From: Fusobacterium sp.
Lineage (GTDB): Bacteria > Fusobacteriota > Fusobacteriia > Fusobacteriales > Fusobacteriaceae
Assembly (NCBI RefSeq): GCF_032477075.1
Contig: NZ_JAWDXO010000005.1
Span: 62,001-126,000, forward strand
Reading direction: 5' to 3'
Length of the DNA: 64,000 bases
The notes under the pieces are model-generated. The model ran no database searches, was not told the origin of the DNA, and saw nothing but the letters and a program-made list of their open reading frames with translations. The translations under genes and the position numbers were made by a program. Below, one piece after another: positions 10,208-19,268 of the stretch; position 1 is the stretch's first letter, and each line of letters starts with the position of its first letter.

Positions 10208-10768
10208 ATGAAATTAGTTGTAGGCCTTGGTAATCCAGGAGATAAATATGCTAAAACAAGGCATAATATAGGATTTGAAGTTATCAGTAGATTACAAAAA
10301 GACCTTAATATAACAGGGGAAAAGGATAAATTTCAGGGATTTCTTAGTGAGAAAAATATAGATGGAGAGAAAGTTCTTTTTCTAAAACCTCAGACTTTTA
10401 TGAATCTTAGTGGAAATTCAATATCTGCTGTAGTAAATTTTTATAAAATAGATGTTAAAAATGATATGATTGTAATTTATGATGATATGGATCTTCCTGT
10501 TGGAAAATTGAGAGTAAAAGAGAGGGGAAGTTCAGGTGGACATAATGGAATAAAATCTATCATTTCTCATCTAGGTGATGAGTTTTTACGTATTAAATGT
10601 GGTATAGGAAAGAGTAAAGATAATACTATAGATTTTGTAACAGGTCAGTTTGATAAAAGTGAACAAGAAACTGTTGATAAAATGATTGAGAATGCATCTG
10701 ATTGTGCTTTAGATTTAATAAGAGATGTTGAATTAGGCAGAATAATGCAGAAATATAACAAAAAGTAA
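10208..10768 (+). CDS. pth: Peptidyl-tRNA hydrolase
   Basis: 186-residue enzyme that releases peptides from peptidyl-tRNA after abortive translation. The start is the ATG at 10208, preceded by AAAGGA; an upstream in-frame TTG at 10187 lacks a ribosome site. Motifs: VVGLGNPGDKYAKTRHNIGFEV with catalytic His20, FLKPQTFMNLSG, YDDMDLPVGKLRVKERGSSGGHNGIKSI and FLRIKCGIG. The length is typical. It stands alone between the upstream terminator and the rnf promoter. Confidence 0.96.
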   Translation: MKLVVGLGNPGDKYAKTRHNIGFEVISRLQKDLNITGEKDKFQGFLSEKNIDGEKVLFLKPQTFMNLSGNSISAVVNFYKIDVKNDMIVIYDDMDLPVGKLRVKERGSSGGHNGIKSIISHLGDEFLRIKCGIGKSKDNTIDFVTGQFDKSEQETVDKMIENASDCALDLIRDVELGRIMQKYNKK

Positions 10769-10801
10769 TAACTTATGATGGAAAAAAATAATGAAAACAT
10801 A

Positions 10802-10830
10802 TTGTTAAATAGATATAAATGTGGTAAACT
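10802..10830 (+). promoter_or_regulatory. Candidate rnf promoter
   Basis: TTGTTA (10802-10807), 17-base spacer, TAAACT (10825-10830) with an extended TG one base upstream of the -10. It lies 37 bases before rnfC with an AAAGGAG ribosome site between. Read from consensus only. Confidence 0.5.
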
Positions 10831-10866
10831 GATTAGTAGAAATTAACTTTATGAAAGGAGATTCAT

Positions 10867-12177
10867 ATGAGATTTTTTGGTTTCAGAGGTGGAGTGCATC
10901 CGCCTGAAAATAAACTACAGACAGAAAATATGCCAGTAGAAAAACTAGCAGCACCAAAAATGTTGTATATTTCTTTATTACAGCATATAGGATCACCACT
11001 AGATCCAATAGTAGCTATTGGAGATAAAGTACTTAAAGGTCAGAAAATAGCTGACTCTCAAGCATTTTTAACATCTCCTATACATTCACCAGTAAGTGGT
11101 ACAGTTAAAAAAATTGAAGAACATGTTTTTCCATTAATGGGAAGAATTAAAACTATCATGATTGAAAATGATGGGGAAGAGACTTGGGCAGAACTGCCTA
11201 AGATAGAAAATTGGGAAACAGCTGATAAGAAAGATTTATTAGCAATGATCAGAGAAAAAGGAGTTGTTGGTATTGGAGGGGCAAGTTTCCCTACTCATGT
11301 TAAACTTAATCCACCTGCTGATGTAAAGATTGACACTTTACTGTTAAATGGAGCAGAGTGTGAGCCTTATCTCAATTCTGACAACAGACTTATGCTTGAA
11401 CATCCAGAAACTATAATTGAAGGTATTAAAATCATCAAAAAAGTTTTAGGAGTAGAGACAGCTATCATAGGTATTGAAGAAAATAAACCTGAAGCAATAG
11501 CTTCTATGAAGAAAGCTGCAGAAGGAACAGGAATAGAGATAGCTCCTTTAAAAACAAAATATCCTCAAGGAGGAGAGAAACAATTAATCAAAGCTGTTTT
11601 AGATAGAGAGGTTCCATCTGGAAAACTTCCATCAGCAGTAGGAGTAGTGGTTCAAAATACAGGAACAGCAGCTGCTATCTATGAAGGATTGGTAAATGGG
11701 ACTCCTCTAATTGAAAAAGTTGTTACAGTTTCAGGAAAAGCAATAGCAAATCCTAAAAATATAAAAATAGCTATTGGAACACCTTTCTCTTATATTCTTG
11801 ATAAATGTGGTATAAACAGAGATGCAATGGATAAATTAGTAATGGGTGGACCAATGATGGGAATGGCTCAATTCTCAGAAGAAGCTCCAGTGATCAAAGG
11901 AACTTCTGGTTTATTGGCTCTTACAAAAGAGGAAACAAACCCATATAAACCAAAGGCTTGTATAGGATGTGGAAAATGTATAGGGGCATGTCCAATGCTT
12001 CTTGAACCAATCATGTTTGCAAGACTTGCTGCTTTTGAACAATGGGAAGATATTGGAAAATACAACCTGATGGATTGTATTGAATGTGGATCGTGTGCTT
12101 ACATATGTCCAGCTAACAGACCATTAACTGAAGCTATAAAGATTGGAAAATCAAAATTAAGAGCAATGAAAAAATAA
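10867..12177 (+). CDS. rnfC: Rnf complex subunit C
   Basis: 436-residue peripheral NADH/FMN-binding subunit of the Rnf ferredoxin:NAD+ oxidoreductase, which couples electron transfer to Na+ or H+ export at the membrane. It has the N-terminal FRGGVHPPENK motif, an NADH-binding Gly-rich GVVGIGGASFPTHVK, and two C-terminal [4Fe-4S] motifs, CIGCGKCIGACP and CIECGSCAYICP. The length is that of the compact clostridial type, without the long alanine-rich tail of proteobacterial RnfC. It is the first gene of rnfCDGEAB. Confidence 0.96.
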   Translation: MRFFGFRGGVHPPENKLQTENMPVEKLAAPKMLYISLLQHIGSPLDPIVAIGDKVLKGQKIADSQAFLTSPIHSPVSGTVKKIEEHVFPLMGRIKTIMIENDGEETWAELPKIENWETADKKDLLAMIREKGVVGIGGASFPTHVKLNPPADVKIDTLLLNGAECEPYLNSDNRLMLEHPETIIEGIKIIKKVLGVETAIIGIEENKPEAIASMKKAAEGTGIEIAPLKTKYPQGGEKQLIKAVLDREVPSGKLPSAVGVVVQNTGTAAAIYEGLVNGTPLIEKVVTVSGKAIANPKNIKIAIGTPFSYILDKCGINRDAMDKLVMGGPMMGMAQFSEEAPVIKGTSGLLALTKEETNPYKPKACIGCGKCIGACPMLLEPIMFARLAAFEQWEDIGKYNLMDCIECGSCAYICPANRPLTEAIKIGKSKLRAMKK

Positions 12178-12214
12178 CATACAGTAAAGTTATTAAGTTA
12201 TTAGGAGGGTACAA

Positions 12215-13159
12215 GTGACTAATATTTTGAAGATGGGGCCATCACCTCATATAAGAACATCAGAAACAGTTGAAAAAGTAATGTATGATGTAATAATATC
12301 TTTAATACCAGCATTTTTAGTTGCTGTATATGTTTTTGGAATAAGAGCATTTATAGTTACTTCAGTTGCTATATTATCATGTATTGTTACAGAGTTTGTT
12401 TGTCAGAAAATAATGAACCAGGATATTTCTGTATTTGACGGAAGTGCAATTCTTACAGGTATTCTGTTTTCTTTTGTTATACCAGTAAATATGTCTCTTA
12501 TTTATGTAATTATTGGATCGATAGTTTCTATCGCTCTTGGTAAAATGGTATTTGGAGGACTTGGACATAATATATTTAACCCTGCGTTAGTAGGAAGAGC
12601 ATTTGTTCAGGCTTCATGGCCAGTAGCTATTACTACTTTTGCACTAGATGGAAAAGCTGGAGCAACAGTCTTAGATGCTATGAAAAGAGGACTTCCATTA
12701 GATGGAGCTTTAATAGAAGGTGGAAATCAATATGTTCAAGCTTTTGTAGGTAGAATGGGTGGATGTTTAGGAGAAACTTCAGCTCTGGCTCTTCTTATAG
12801 GAGGAATATACCTTATTTATAGAGGGCAGATAGACTGGAAAATGCCTGCTTTAATAATAGGTACAGTATTTATTCTTACTTGGGCAATGGGAGGAGATCC
12901 TATAATGCATATCCTTTCAGGAGGATTATTCTTAGGAGCTTTCTATATGGCTACAGATATGGTAACAAGTCCATATACACCAAAAGGTAAAGTAATCTTT
13001 GCATTGGGATTAGGATTACTTATATCTCTGATCAGAATGAAAGGTGGTTATCCAGAAGGAGTTGCTTACTCTATCCTTATTATGAATGGATTTGTTCCTT
13101 TAATTAATAGATATACTGCACCTAAAAAATTTGGTGAGGTGAAGTCTAATGAAAAATAG
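12215..13159 (+). CDS. rnfD: Rnf complex subunit D
   Basis: 314-residue integral membrane subunit related to NqrB, with about nine hydrophobic segments. Start is GTG at 12215 behind AGGAGGG. The covalent-FMN threonine is probably Thr151 in DGKAGATVL, corresponding to the (S/G)GAT site of NqrB/RnfD. GRAFVQASWP and MATDMVTSPYTPKGK are typical family blocks. Its 3' end overlaps the rnfG start by 11 bases, indicating translational coupling. Confidence 0.95.
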   Translation: MTNILKMGPSPHIRTSETVEKVMYDVIISLIPAFLVAVYVFGIRAFIVTSVAILSCIVTEFVCQKIMNQDISVFDGSAILTGILFSFVIPVNMSLIYVIIGSIVSIALGKMVFGGLGHNIFNPALVGRAFVQASWPVAITTFALDGKAGATVLDAMKRGLPLDGALIEGGNQYVQAFVGRMGGCLGETSALALLIGGIYLIYRGQIDWKMPALIIGTVFILTWAMGGDPIMHILSGGLFLGAFYMATDMVTSPYTPKGKVIFALGLGLLISLIRMKGGYPEGVAYSILIMNGFVPLINRYTAPKKFGEVKSNEK

Positions 13160-13682
13160 ATTTGTAAATTATGGAGCAGTATTATTGATAATAGCTGCTG
13201 TATCAGCTGGAATATTAGCTATGGTAAATGATTTTACTAAAACAGTAATAAGAGATAACGAAATTGCAGCTGTAAACTCAGCAAGAAAAAATGTTCTTTC
13301 TTCTGCTGAAACTTTTAAAGAAGCAGAGGTTATAAATGCAGGTGGACTGGAGTTTATACCTGGATTTAATACAGCTGGGGAGCTTACAGGATATGTTGTA
13401 TCTGTTTCTGAAAATGGATATGCAGGTGCTATTAATTTTGTTTTGGGTATTGAAAAAGATGGTAAAATCGCAGGATTGGATATTATAGGAAGTCAAGAGA
13501 CTCCAGGATTGGGGGCTAAAATCATGGATAAACCATGGCAAGCTATCTGGGCAGGAAGAGATTCATCATATGTCTTTAATAAATCTACAGATGCATTTGC
13601 AGGGGCTACTATATCTCCAACAGCAGTTTATACTGGAATGATGAGAGCTTTGACAGTATATGACAAAGAGGTGAGAAAATAG
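13149..13682 (+). CDS. rnfG: Rnf complex subunit G
   Basis: 177-residue subunit with one N-terminal membrane anchor (residues ~8-25) and an external FMN-binding domain. The covalent-FMN motif is AGATISPTAV with Thr154; GSQETPGLGAKIMDKPW is the other conserved block. It overlaps rnfD by 11 bases and its stop shares one base with the rnfE start. Confidence 0.95.
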   Translation: MKNRFVNYGAVLLIIAAVSAGILAMVNDFTKTVIRDNEIAAVNSARKNVLSSAETFKEAEVINAGGLEFIPGFNTAGELTGYVVSVSENGYAGAINFVLGIEKDGKIAGLDIIGSQETPGLGAKIMDKPWQAIWAGRDSSYVFNKSTDAFAGATISPTAVYTGMMRALTVYDKEVRK

Positions 13683-14293
13683 TGGAGAAAAAGAACTTTG
13701 GAAAAATATTCTTTGAAGGAATATTTACAGGAAATCCTGTATTTATTCTTCTGTTAGGATTATGTCCTACACTTGGAGTTACAAGTTCAGCAATAAATGG
13801 AATGTCAATGGGACTTGCAACCATGGCAGTTCTTGCTTGTTCAAATGTTTTAATTTCAGCATTTAAGAAATTAATACCTGATCAAGTTAGAATCCCAGCA
13901 TTTATTATGATTATAGCATCATTGGTTACAATTGTTGAAATGGTTATGAAAGCGTATACTCCTGATCTTTATAAAGTATTGGGATTATTTATTCCTCTTA
14001 TAGTTGTTAACTGTATAGTATTGGGAAGAGCAGAAAGCTTTGCTTCAAAAAATGGTGTATTTGCATCTTTAGTTGATGGAGTAGGAACAGGTCTTGGATT
14101 TACTTTATCACTTGCTTTATTAGGTGCTATAAGAGAGATTCTTGGTAATGGATCTGTATTTGGTATCAATTTTGCTCCTGCAAGCTTTACTCCTGCACTT
14201 ATATTTATACTTGCACCTGGAGCTTTCCTTACAATTGGATGTATCATAGCAACTCTTAACTATTTAAAGTTAAAAAAGAGTAAGGAGGGATAG
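13682..14293 (+). CDS. rnfE: Rnf complex subunit E
   Basis: 203-residue integral membrane subunit of the RnfA/E (NqrD/E) family, about six transmembrane helices. The GTG start overlaps the rnfG stop by one base; GAGGTGAG upstream serves as the ribosome site. Conserved LCPTLGVTSSAINGMSMGLATMAVLACSN includes a cysteine of the membrane iron site in this family (Cys23 or the one in LACSN). The C-terminus NYLKLKKSKEG is cytoplasmic and basic. Confidence 0.95.
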   Translation: MEKKNFGKIFFEGIFTGNPVFILLLGLCPTLGVTSSAINGMSMGLATMAVLACSNVLISAFKKLIPDQVRIPAFIMIIASLVTIVEMVMKAYTPDLYKVLGLFIPLIVVNCIVLGRAESFASKNGVFASLVDGVGTGLGFTLSLALLGAIREILGNGSVFGINFAPASFTPALIFILAPGAFLTIGCIIATLNYLKLKKSKEG

Positions 14294-14296
14294 AAA

Positions 14297-14881
14297 GTGA
14301 CTTTTGGAAGTATTTTTAGTATTATAGTAGGTTCTATATTTATAAATAACGTTATCTTTGCTAAGTTTTTAGGTTGTTGTCCTTTCATGGGGGTATCTAA
14401 AAAGATAGATGCTTCATTGGGAATGGGGATGGCAGTAACTTTCGTTATTACATTGGCTTCAGGAATAACTTGGCTTGTATATCATTTTCTTCTTGTACCA
14501 TTTGAATTAGAATATCTGCAAACTATTGCATTTATACTTATTATAGCTTCATTGGTACAATTTGTTGAAATGGCTATTGCTAAGACTTCACCAAGCCTTT
14601 ATAAAGCTCTTGGAGTATTTCTTCCTCTTATCACAACTAACTGTGCTGTACTAGGGGTAGCAATCATTAATATTCAAGAAGGATATAATTTTATTCAAAC
14701 ATTAGTAAATGGATTTTCTGTTGCAGTAGGATTTTCTCTAGCATTAGTATTACTTGCTGGTATCAGAGAAAGAATAGAATACTCAGCTATTCCAGCACCA
14801 TTTAAAGGAGTGCCAATTGCATTTATCTCAGCTGGTCTTCTTGCAATGGCGTTTATGGGATTTAGTGGAATGCAAATATAA
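14297..14881 (+). CDS. rnfA: Rnf complex subunit A
   Basis: 194-residue integral membrane subunit, a homologue of RnfE with inverted topology. Start is GTG at 14297 after AAGGAGGG. Signature NNVIFAKFLGCCPFMGVSKK carries the conserved cysteine thought to bind iron between RnfA and RnfE, and TTNCAVLGVAI is the matching C-terminal block. The spacing to rnfE is 3 bases. Confidence 0.95.
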   Translation: MTFGSIFSIIVGSIFINNVIFAKFLGCCPFMGVSKKIDASLGMGMAVTFVITLASGITWLVYHFLLVPFELEYLQTIAFILIIASLVQFVEMAIAKTSPSLYKALGVFLPLITTNCAVLGVAIINIQEGYNFIQTLVNGFSVAVGFSLALVLLAGIRERIEYSAIPAPFKGVPIAFISAGLLAMAFMGFSGMQI

Positions 14882-14898
14882 ATATTTTGGAGGTTAAT

Positions 14899-15900
14899 AT
14901 GAACGCAGTAATAATGCCTGTGTTGGTTTTAGGACTAACAGGTCTTGCTATGGGGTTGTTCTTGGCCTTTGCTTCAAAGAAATTTGAAGTTGAAGTGGAC
15001 CCAAAAATAGAACAAATAATGGCTATTCTTCCTGGTGCAAACTGTGGAGGGTGTGGATTCCCTGGATGTGCTGGATATGCATCAGCAGTTGTAAATGAAG
15101 GTGCAGGAATGTCATTATGTGCTCCTGGAGGAGCTGCTCTAGCTGAAGGAATCGGAAAGATTATGGGAGCTACAGTAGAAGTATCAGATGAAAAAATGGT
15201 TGCTAAAGTATTATGCCAAGGAGATAATACAAGAACTACTAAAATATATGAATTTGATGGAGTACTTCAAACTTGTGCTGCAATGATGCTTTATGCAGGT
15301 GGAGATAAGTCATGTGTTTATTCATGTCTAGGACATGGAGACTGTGAAAGAGTATGTCCAGTGGATGCAATTAAAGTAAATGATAAAGGAATTGCTGAAG
15401 TAAATGAAGATAAATGTATTTCTTGTGGATTATGCCAAAAAGCATGTCCTAAGAAAGTTATCTCTATGCTTCCCCAAAATAAAAAAGTTACAGTACTTTG
15501 CTCTTCTAAAGAGAAAGGTGCTACTGCAAGAAAAGCTTGTTCAACTGCTTGTATAGCATGTGGATTATGTAAAAAAGCATGTCCAGTAGATGCTATTACA
15601 GTTGAAAATAATCTTGCTAAAATAGATCCAGCAAAATGTATCCAATGTGGTCTATGTGCTGCTAAATGTCCTACAAACGCAATTAAAAGTGAGATAAAGG
15701 AAGTTAAAAAAGCTGAAATCATAGAAGAAAAATGTGTTGGATGTACTTTATGTGCCAAGGTTTGTCCAGTAGGAGCTGTAGAGGGAGAACTTAAAGCTAA
15801 ACATAAAATAGATCAAGAAAAATGCATAGGATGCGGATTATGTTTTGATAAGTGTAAATTAAAAGCTATCAAAATGAATGTAATTGAAAGAAGAGATTAA
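14899..15900 (+). CDS. rnfB: Rnf complex subunit B, multi-cluster ferredoxin type
   Basis: 333-residue electron-entry subunit. The ATG at 14899 follows TTGGAGGTT; an in-frame TTG at 14887 is part of that site. One N-terminal membrane helix (residues ~4-26) is followed by a [4Fe-4S] motif (Cys49, Cys52, Cys57, Cys74). The rest contains six ferredoxin-like cysteine motifs: CLGHGDCERVCP, CISCGLCQKACP, CIACGLCKKACP, CIQCGLCAAKCP, CVGCTLCAKVCP and CIGCGLCFDKC. Proteobacterial RnfB has two in this region. It is the last gene of the operon, followed by a terminator. Confidence 0.95.
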   Translation: MNAVIMPVLVLGLTGLAMGLFLAFASKKFEVEVDPKIEQIMAILPGANCGGCGFPGCAGYASAVVNEGAGMSLCAPGGAALAEGIGKIMGATVEVSDEKMVAKVLCQGDNTRTTKIYEFDGVLQTCAAMMLYAGGDKSCVYSCLGHGDCERVCPVDAIKVNDKGIAEVNEDKCISCGLCQKACPKKVISMLPQNKKVTVLCSSKEKGATARKACSTACIACGLCKKACPVDAITVENNLAKIDPAKCIQCGLCAAKCPTNAIKSEIKEVKKAEIIEEKCVGCTLCAKVCPVGAVEGELKAKHKIDQEKCIGCGLCFDKCKLKAIKMNVIERRD

Positions 15901-15923
15901 TTGTATATAGACAATAATAAAAT

Positions 15924-15957
15924 AAAGACACTCATATTCTACTGGGTGTCTTTTTTA
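15924..15957 (+). terminator. Terminator of the rnf operon
   Basis: AAAGACAC pairs with GTGTCTTT across a short loop, followed by a T run (15951-15956). It lies 24 bases after rnfB. Confidence 0.85.
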
Positions 15958-15963
15958 TTGCAG

Positions 15964-16068
15964 TTATTCAATCAATACCTTAATTTCATAAGGAATATCT
16001 TTTTTTGATTTTATATTTGTATCTTCTGGATTAAAAATAATATTAGCATATTCTCCTATTATTTTAAA
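15964..16068 (-). pseudogene. Possible 3' remnant of an unidentified gene
   Basis: On the minus strand a stop-terminated frame of 34 codons reads like ordinary coding sequence, with segments such as IGEYANIIFNPED and DIPYEIKVLIE before TAA at 15964-15966. An in-frame stop lies just upstream (about 16069) and there is no start codon or ribosome site. Its composition (Pro, Glu, Asp, Lys mixed with Ile) is unlike random AT-rich spacer. It may be the tail of a decayed gene. Family not recognised. The remaining spacer, about 16070-16236, is AT-rich and I see nothing in it. Confidence 0.35.
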
Positions 16069-16236
16069 TTATATATTTACTCAAGGAATAAAAAAATTGA
16101 CAGTTATAATAAAAAATGATATTTTTTAATAAAGAAGTAATTGCCTTAAAATTTAAAATTAAAGAATATTTAAGAAAAAATAAAATTATGATTTTATAAA
16201 TAAAAATTACTTTCTTCATATAATCTGGGAGGTAAA

Positions 16237-17433
16237 ATGGAGAAAAATATTATATTTAGAAATAAGATTTTTTTTTCTATAGGATTAATTATCACAGTAT
16301 TAGGCAACATAACTTTTAATTTTTCCACCAATTTATACCTCTTGGAAAAAACAGAAAAAGGGATAGTCTTAGCAACAAATATATCTTTTTCAATTTTACC
16401 TTTAATAATATCAGCTCCAATTATGGGAAAAATTATTGATAAGATTCAAGAAAAGAAAAAAGTAATACTTTTCAGTAATTTCAGTAATTTATTGTTAATG
16501 GCTACTATGTTTATTTTATGGGACAAAATAAACACAGTTTATATGATATATATAGGAATATTATTAAATAATTTTTTTTCTTTTTTAATATATTTAACAT
16601 TTAAAGCTTCAAAACCACAGTTATTTCCTAGAGAATGGCTGATAAAAGCTAATTCTATTTCTTCTGCAATTGATTCAATTTGTGGAGTATTGTCACCAAT
16701 AATAGGAGGATTTTTATATTCTATTTTAAAAATACAATCTATTTTAGAGTTAAACATAATATGTATAATAATAGCTATTTTGACTAATACACTATTAGTT
16801 TTTGAAAATAAGACACTTAATGAAAATTATACAGTTAAGGAATATAAAATTGAAGATATAGATATTTTAAAATTGATTGTAATTATAGGAATAATATTTA
16901 ATATAGGATATGGATTATCATTTTCAGTTACAATTCCATATATAATAAATAAAGTTTTTCAATTAAACAGCAGATTATATGGAGTTATTCAAAGCTTTTT
17001 TTATATAGGAATGATAATGGGAGCTATTTTGTTTGCTGCTGGAATAAAGGAGGTTACGCTAAGACAATTCTATGGAATATTTTATAGATTAAGCATAATA
17101 TTTATACTGTTTTTTTTACCTTTACTTGTCAGCTTTAATTCAAATATAAATATAGTTATTTATATAACAGCAATGATCCTCTTTGGAATAGAAGCATCTT
17201 GCTTTGATATTTATTTAATGACATTTGTACAGAAAAAAATATCAGAGAATATTATTGGAAAATATTTAGGAATTTTCATAAGTATAAGTAAAATGTTTTT
17301 TTTAATGAGTATATTTATTTCAGGAATAATAATTGATTATATATCTTACAAAATAATTTTTATAATAGGAATAATTTTATTTGTTATCAGTGGTATTATA
17401 ATAGAATTAGTAAATAAAGATTATAAAAATTAA
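16237..17433 (+). CDS. Major facilitator superfamily transporter (exporter-like)
   Basis: 398-residue membrane protein with about twelve hydrophobic segments in two halves. The loop after the second helix reads APIMGKIIDKIQEKKKVI, matching the MFS motif G-x3-D-(R/K)-x-(G)-(R/K), and helix arrangement resembles the macrolide/enterobactin-exporter branch (MefA-like). Substrate cannot be told. The ATG follows GGGAGG. It is a single-gene unit; very high Ile/Phe and ATA/TTT content match the surrounding genome. Confidence 0.8.
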   Translation: MEKNIIFRNKIFFSIGLIITVLGNITFNFSTNLYLLEKTEKGIVLATNISFSILPLIISAPIMGKIIDKIQEKKKVILFSNFSNLLLMATMFILWDKINTVYMIYIGILLNNFFSFLIYLTFKASKPQLFPREWLIKANSISSAIDSICGVLSPIIGGFLYSILKIQSILELNIICIIIAILTNTLLVFENKTLNENYTVKEYKIEDIDILKLIVIIGIIFNIGYGLSFSVTIPYIINKVFQLNSRLYGVIQSFFYIGMIMGAILFAAGIKEVTLRQFYGIFYRLSIIFILFFLPLLVSFNSNINIVIYITAMILFGIEASCFDIYLMTFVQKKISENIIGKYLGIFISISKMFFLMSIFISGIIIDYISYKIIFIIGIILFVISGIIIELVNKDYKN

Positions 17434-17434
17434 A

Positions 17435-17473
17435 AAACAACCCAGCTCCTTAACTATGGAACTGGATTGTTTT
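17435..17473 (-). terminator. Convergent terminator between the MFS and RpiR genes
   Basis: Arms AAAACAACCCAGCTCC and GGAACTGGATTGTTTT form a 16-bp stem with two positions that mismatch on the plus transcript but become G-U pairs on the minus transcript; the minus transcript then runs into TTTTTT. It overlaps the stop codon of the RpiR gene and probably serves both directions. Confidence 0.75.
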
Positions 17474-18338
17474 AGTATGTAGGAGAAGGGTCTTCATCTT
17501 CATAAAGAAAACTCTGATCCTTTTCATTTTGTTTAAAGTATTGAAAATATCTGTTTCTATCCCCTTCAAAAAGTTTTAGAAGAATGACATTACATACTTC
17601 AGCATGAAGTATGAAAGAGTTAAAAAAGCTTGTATTATCTGTTTCAACTGGGATAAATATTGAAGCATAGGATGCAATTTTAGTAAAAAGGTTATTTGTG
17701 ATAACCACAGAAGGAACTTTTTTAGCATGAAGAAGCTCCATCATCTGTACTTCATCTTTCAGATACTTTGGTACACTAAAGAATATTACACAGTCATCTT
17801 TTGTTACATGGGCTATTTTTTCAAACAGACCATATCCTCCTTCAGATATAGTTACAGCCTCAAGTCCAAGAACCATGCAATGCCACCCAAGCATTTCAGC
17901 AACAGCTCTGCTGCTTCCTACACCAATGACAAATATTTTTTTTGATGTCTGCATAAGTTTTACTACATTATCTATTTCCTCTAAATCAAGATCCATATAG
18001 AGTTTCTGCATATTCTTTATATCAGCATTTATCATTTTTTTTACACTGTTATTGTCCTCTCTGTCATTATTCCAGTTATCCAGCATTTTATCAATGACAC
18101 TTTTTCTTGCCTCTAACTCTTCTGCAAGATATTCTTTAAGTTCATTATATTTAGAAAATCCTATTTTCTTAGAAAATCTTAATACAGTTGCATCACTGAC
18201 ATTAAGCTCTTTTCCAAGTTCCAGTGAAGTCATCATAATAACTTTTTTAGAATTTTCACATATGTATTCTGCTATCTGTTTTTCAGCTTTTGTCAAATGG
18301 TTATAGTTCTTCCTATATAGCTTTGCAATTCCGGTCAT
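17472..18338 (-). CDS. RpiR/MurR-family transcriptional regulator
   Basis: 288 residues. The start is the ATG at 18338 (rev-comp of 18336-18338), preceded by GCGAGG; codons further upstream in frame have no ribosome site. The N-terminal HTH_6 domain (residues ~1-80; SLELGKELNVSDATVLRFSKKIGF) is followed by a SIS sugar-phosphate-binding domain (residues ~115-245; KIFVIGVGSSRAVAEMLGWHCMVLG and CVIFFSVPKYLKDEVQ). It is the last gene of the NhaC-amidohydrolase-EamA operon, so it probably regulates that operon, possibly through the palindrome at 22526. Confidence 0.9.
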   Translation of the reverse strand: MTGIAKLYRKNYNHLTKAEKQIAEYICENSKKVIMMTSLELGKELNVSDATVLRFSKKIGFSKYNELKEYLAEELEARKSVIDKMLDNWNNDREDNNSVKKMINADIKNMQKLYMDLDLEEIDNVVKLMQTSKKIFVIGVGSSRAVAEMLGWHCMVLGLEAVTISEGGYGLFEKIAHVTKDDCVIFFSVPKYLKDEVQMMELLHAKKVPSVVITNNLFTKIASYASIFIPVETDNTSFFNSFILHAEVCNVILLKLFEGDRNRYFQYFKQNEKDQSFLYEDEDPSPTY

Positions 18339-18404
18339 AGATAATACCTCGCATTTCTTTTCTTTTATCATAAAATAATTTAAAGATAAAAGCAAGGAAT
18401 ATTT

Positions 18405-19247
18405 CTAGACATTCATGCATATAAGAGCTGAAATAATGATACCTGTTCCTATATATTGACGTATTGTGAGCTTTTCTTTAAAGAAAAGAAAATTCACAAG
18501 ATTAACTAAAAGTATGACTGAAATACTGTATGCTGGGAATACCAGATAAGCAGGAAGTACAGCAACAGCTTTTAATTGCGCCAATGTGGTAATCTGATTG
18601 GGAATACCTATAAAGAAACCAATAAGTATCTCTTTTTTACTCAGATTTTTAATGCTTTTAATACTTAATATAAGACTGAATATAAAGGAAAAAACAAATG
18701 TATAAAAGATAAAATGTCCCTGAAGATTTGAACTGCCAAAGTGTCCATATATTTTTGCCAGAGTGTCCACCATACCTCCAGCTAAAAATAAAGCTATGAG
18801 AAGGAAGGGAGAAACACTGGCATTTCCATCACTTTTATCCTTTTTGTTGATGTAGTATATAGAAAAAATAGCCAGAATACATCCTATTACCTGCATTTGA
18901 TTAGGGTACTCCTTAAAAAGGATAACAGATACAAGGATGGGGATAAGAAGCCCCAACCTATTGTATGTAGTAGTAAGAGGAGCTCCATTTTTCTTCATAT
19001 TTACCTGCATAAGATAGAGGCAGGTAATGTATAATACAGCATTTATCACAGCGAGAAGAAGTGTATATCTGTAATCTCCATTAAAAGAGAATACACTTTC
19101 CTTTCTAATGACAAAGTATGCCAGTATACCACCAAAAAGATAATTAAAGGTATTAACATTGAAACGGTTGCTTTTTTTCTTTTCTGACAATCTTATAATG
19201 AAAGTCATAAATGTATTTGATAAAACTGCTATGATTAAATACAGCAT
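18405..19247 (-). CDS. EamA/DMT-family transporter
   Basis: 280 residues, about ten transmembrane helices in two repeats, as in the drug/metabolite transporter superfamily. The start LYLIIAVLSNTFMTFIIRLSEKK is a typical first helix of the family and is preceded by a GAGGAA site. It begins 21 bases after the amidohydrolase stop, in the same operon. Its cargo is unknown; context suggests export or uptake of the amidohydrolase substrate or product. Confidence 0.85.
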   Translation of the reverse strand: MLYLIIAVLSNTFMTFIIRLSEKKKSNRFNVNTFNYLFGGILAYFVIRKESVFSFNGDYRYTLLLAVINAVLYITCLYLMQVNMKKNGAPLTTTYNRLGLLIPILVSVILFKEYPNQMQVIGCILAIFSIYYINKKDKSDGNASVSPFLLIALFLAGGMVDTLAKIYGHFGSSNLQGHFIFYTFVFSFIFSLILSIKSIKNLSKKEILIGFFIGIPNQITTLAQLKAVAVLPAYLVFPAYSISVILLVNLVNFLFFKEKLTIRQYIGTGIIISALICMNV

Positions 19248-19268
19248 TCATTCACTTCCTCGACTTCT

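Noticed and set aside
15318..15758. Long minus-strand open frame of 146 codons inside rnfB
   Set aside because: It is antisense to the repeated cysteine motifs, whose codons avoid stops on the other strand; no ribosome site or family resemblance.
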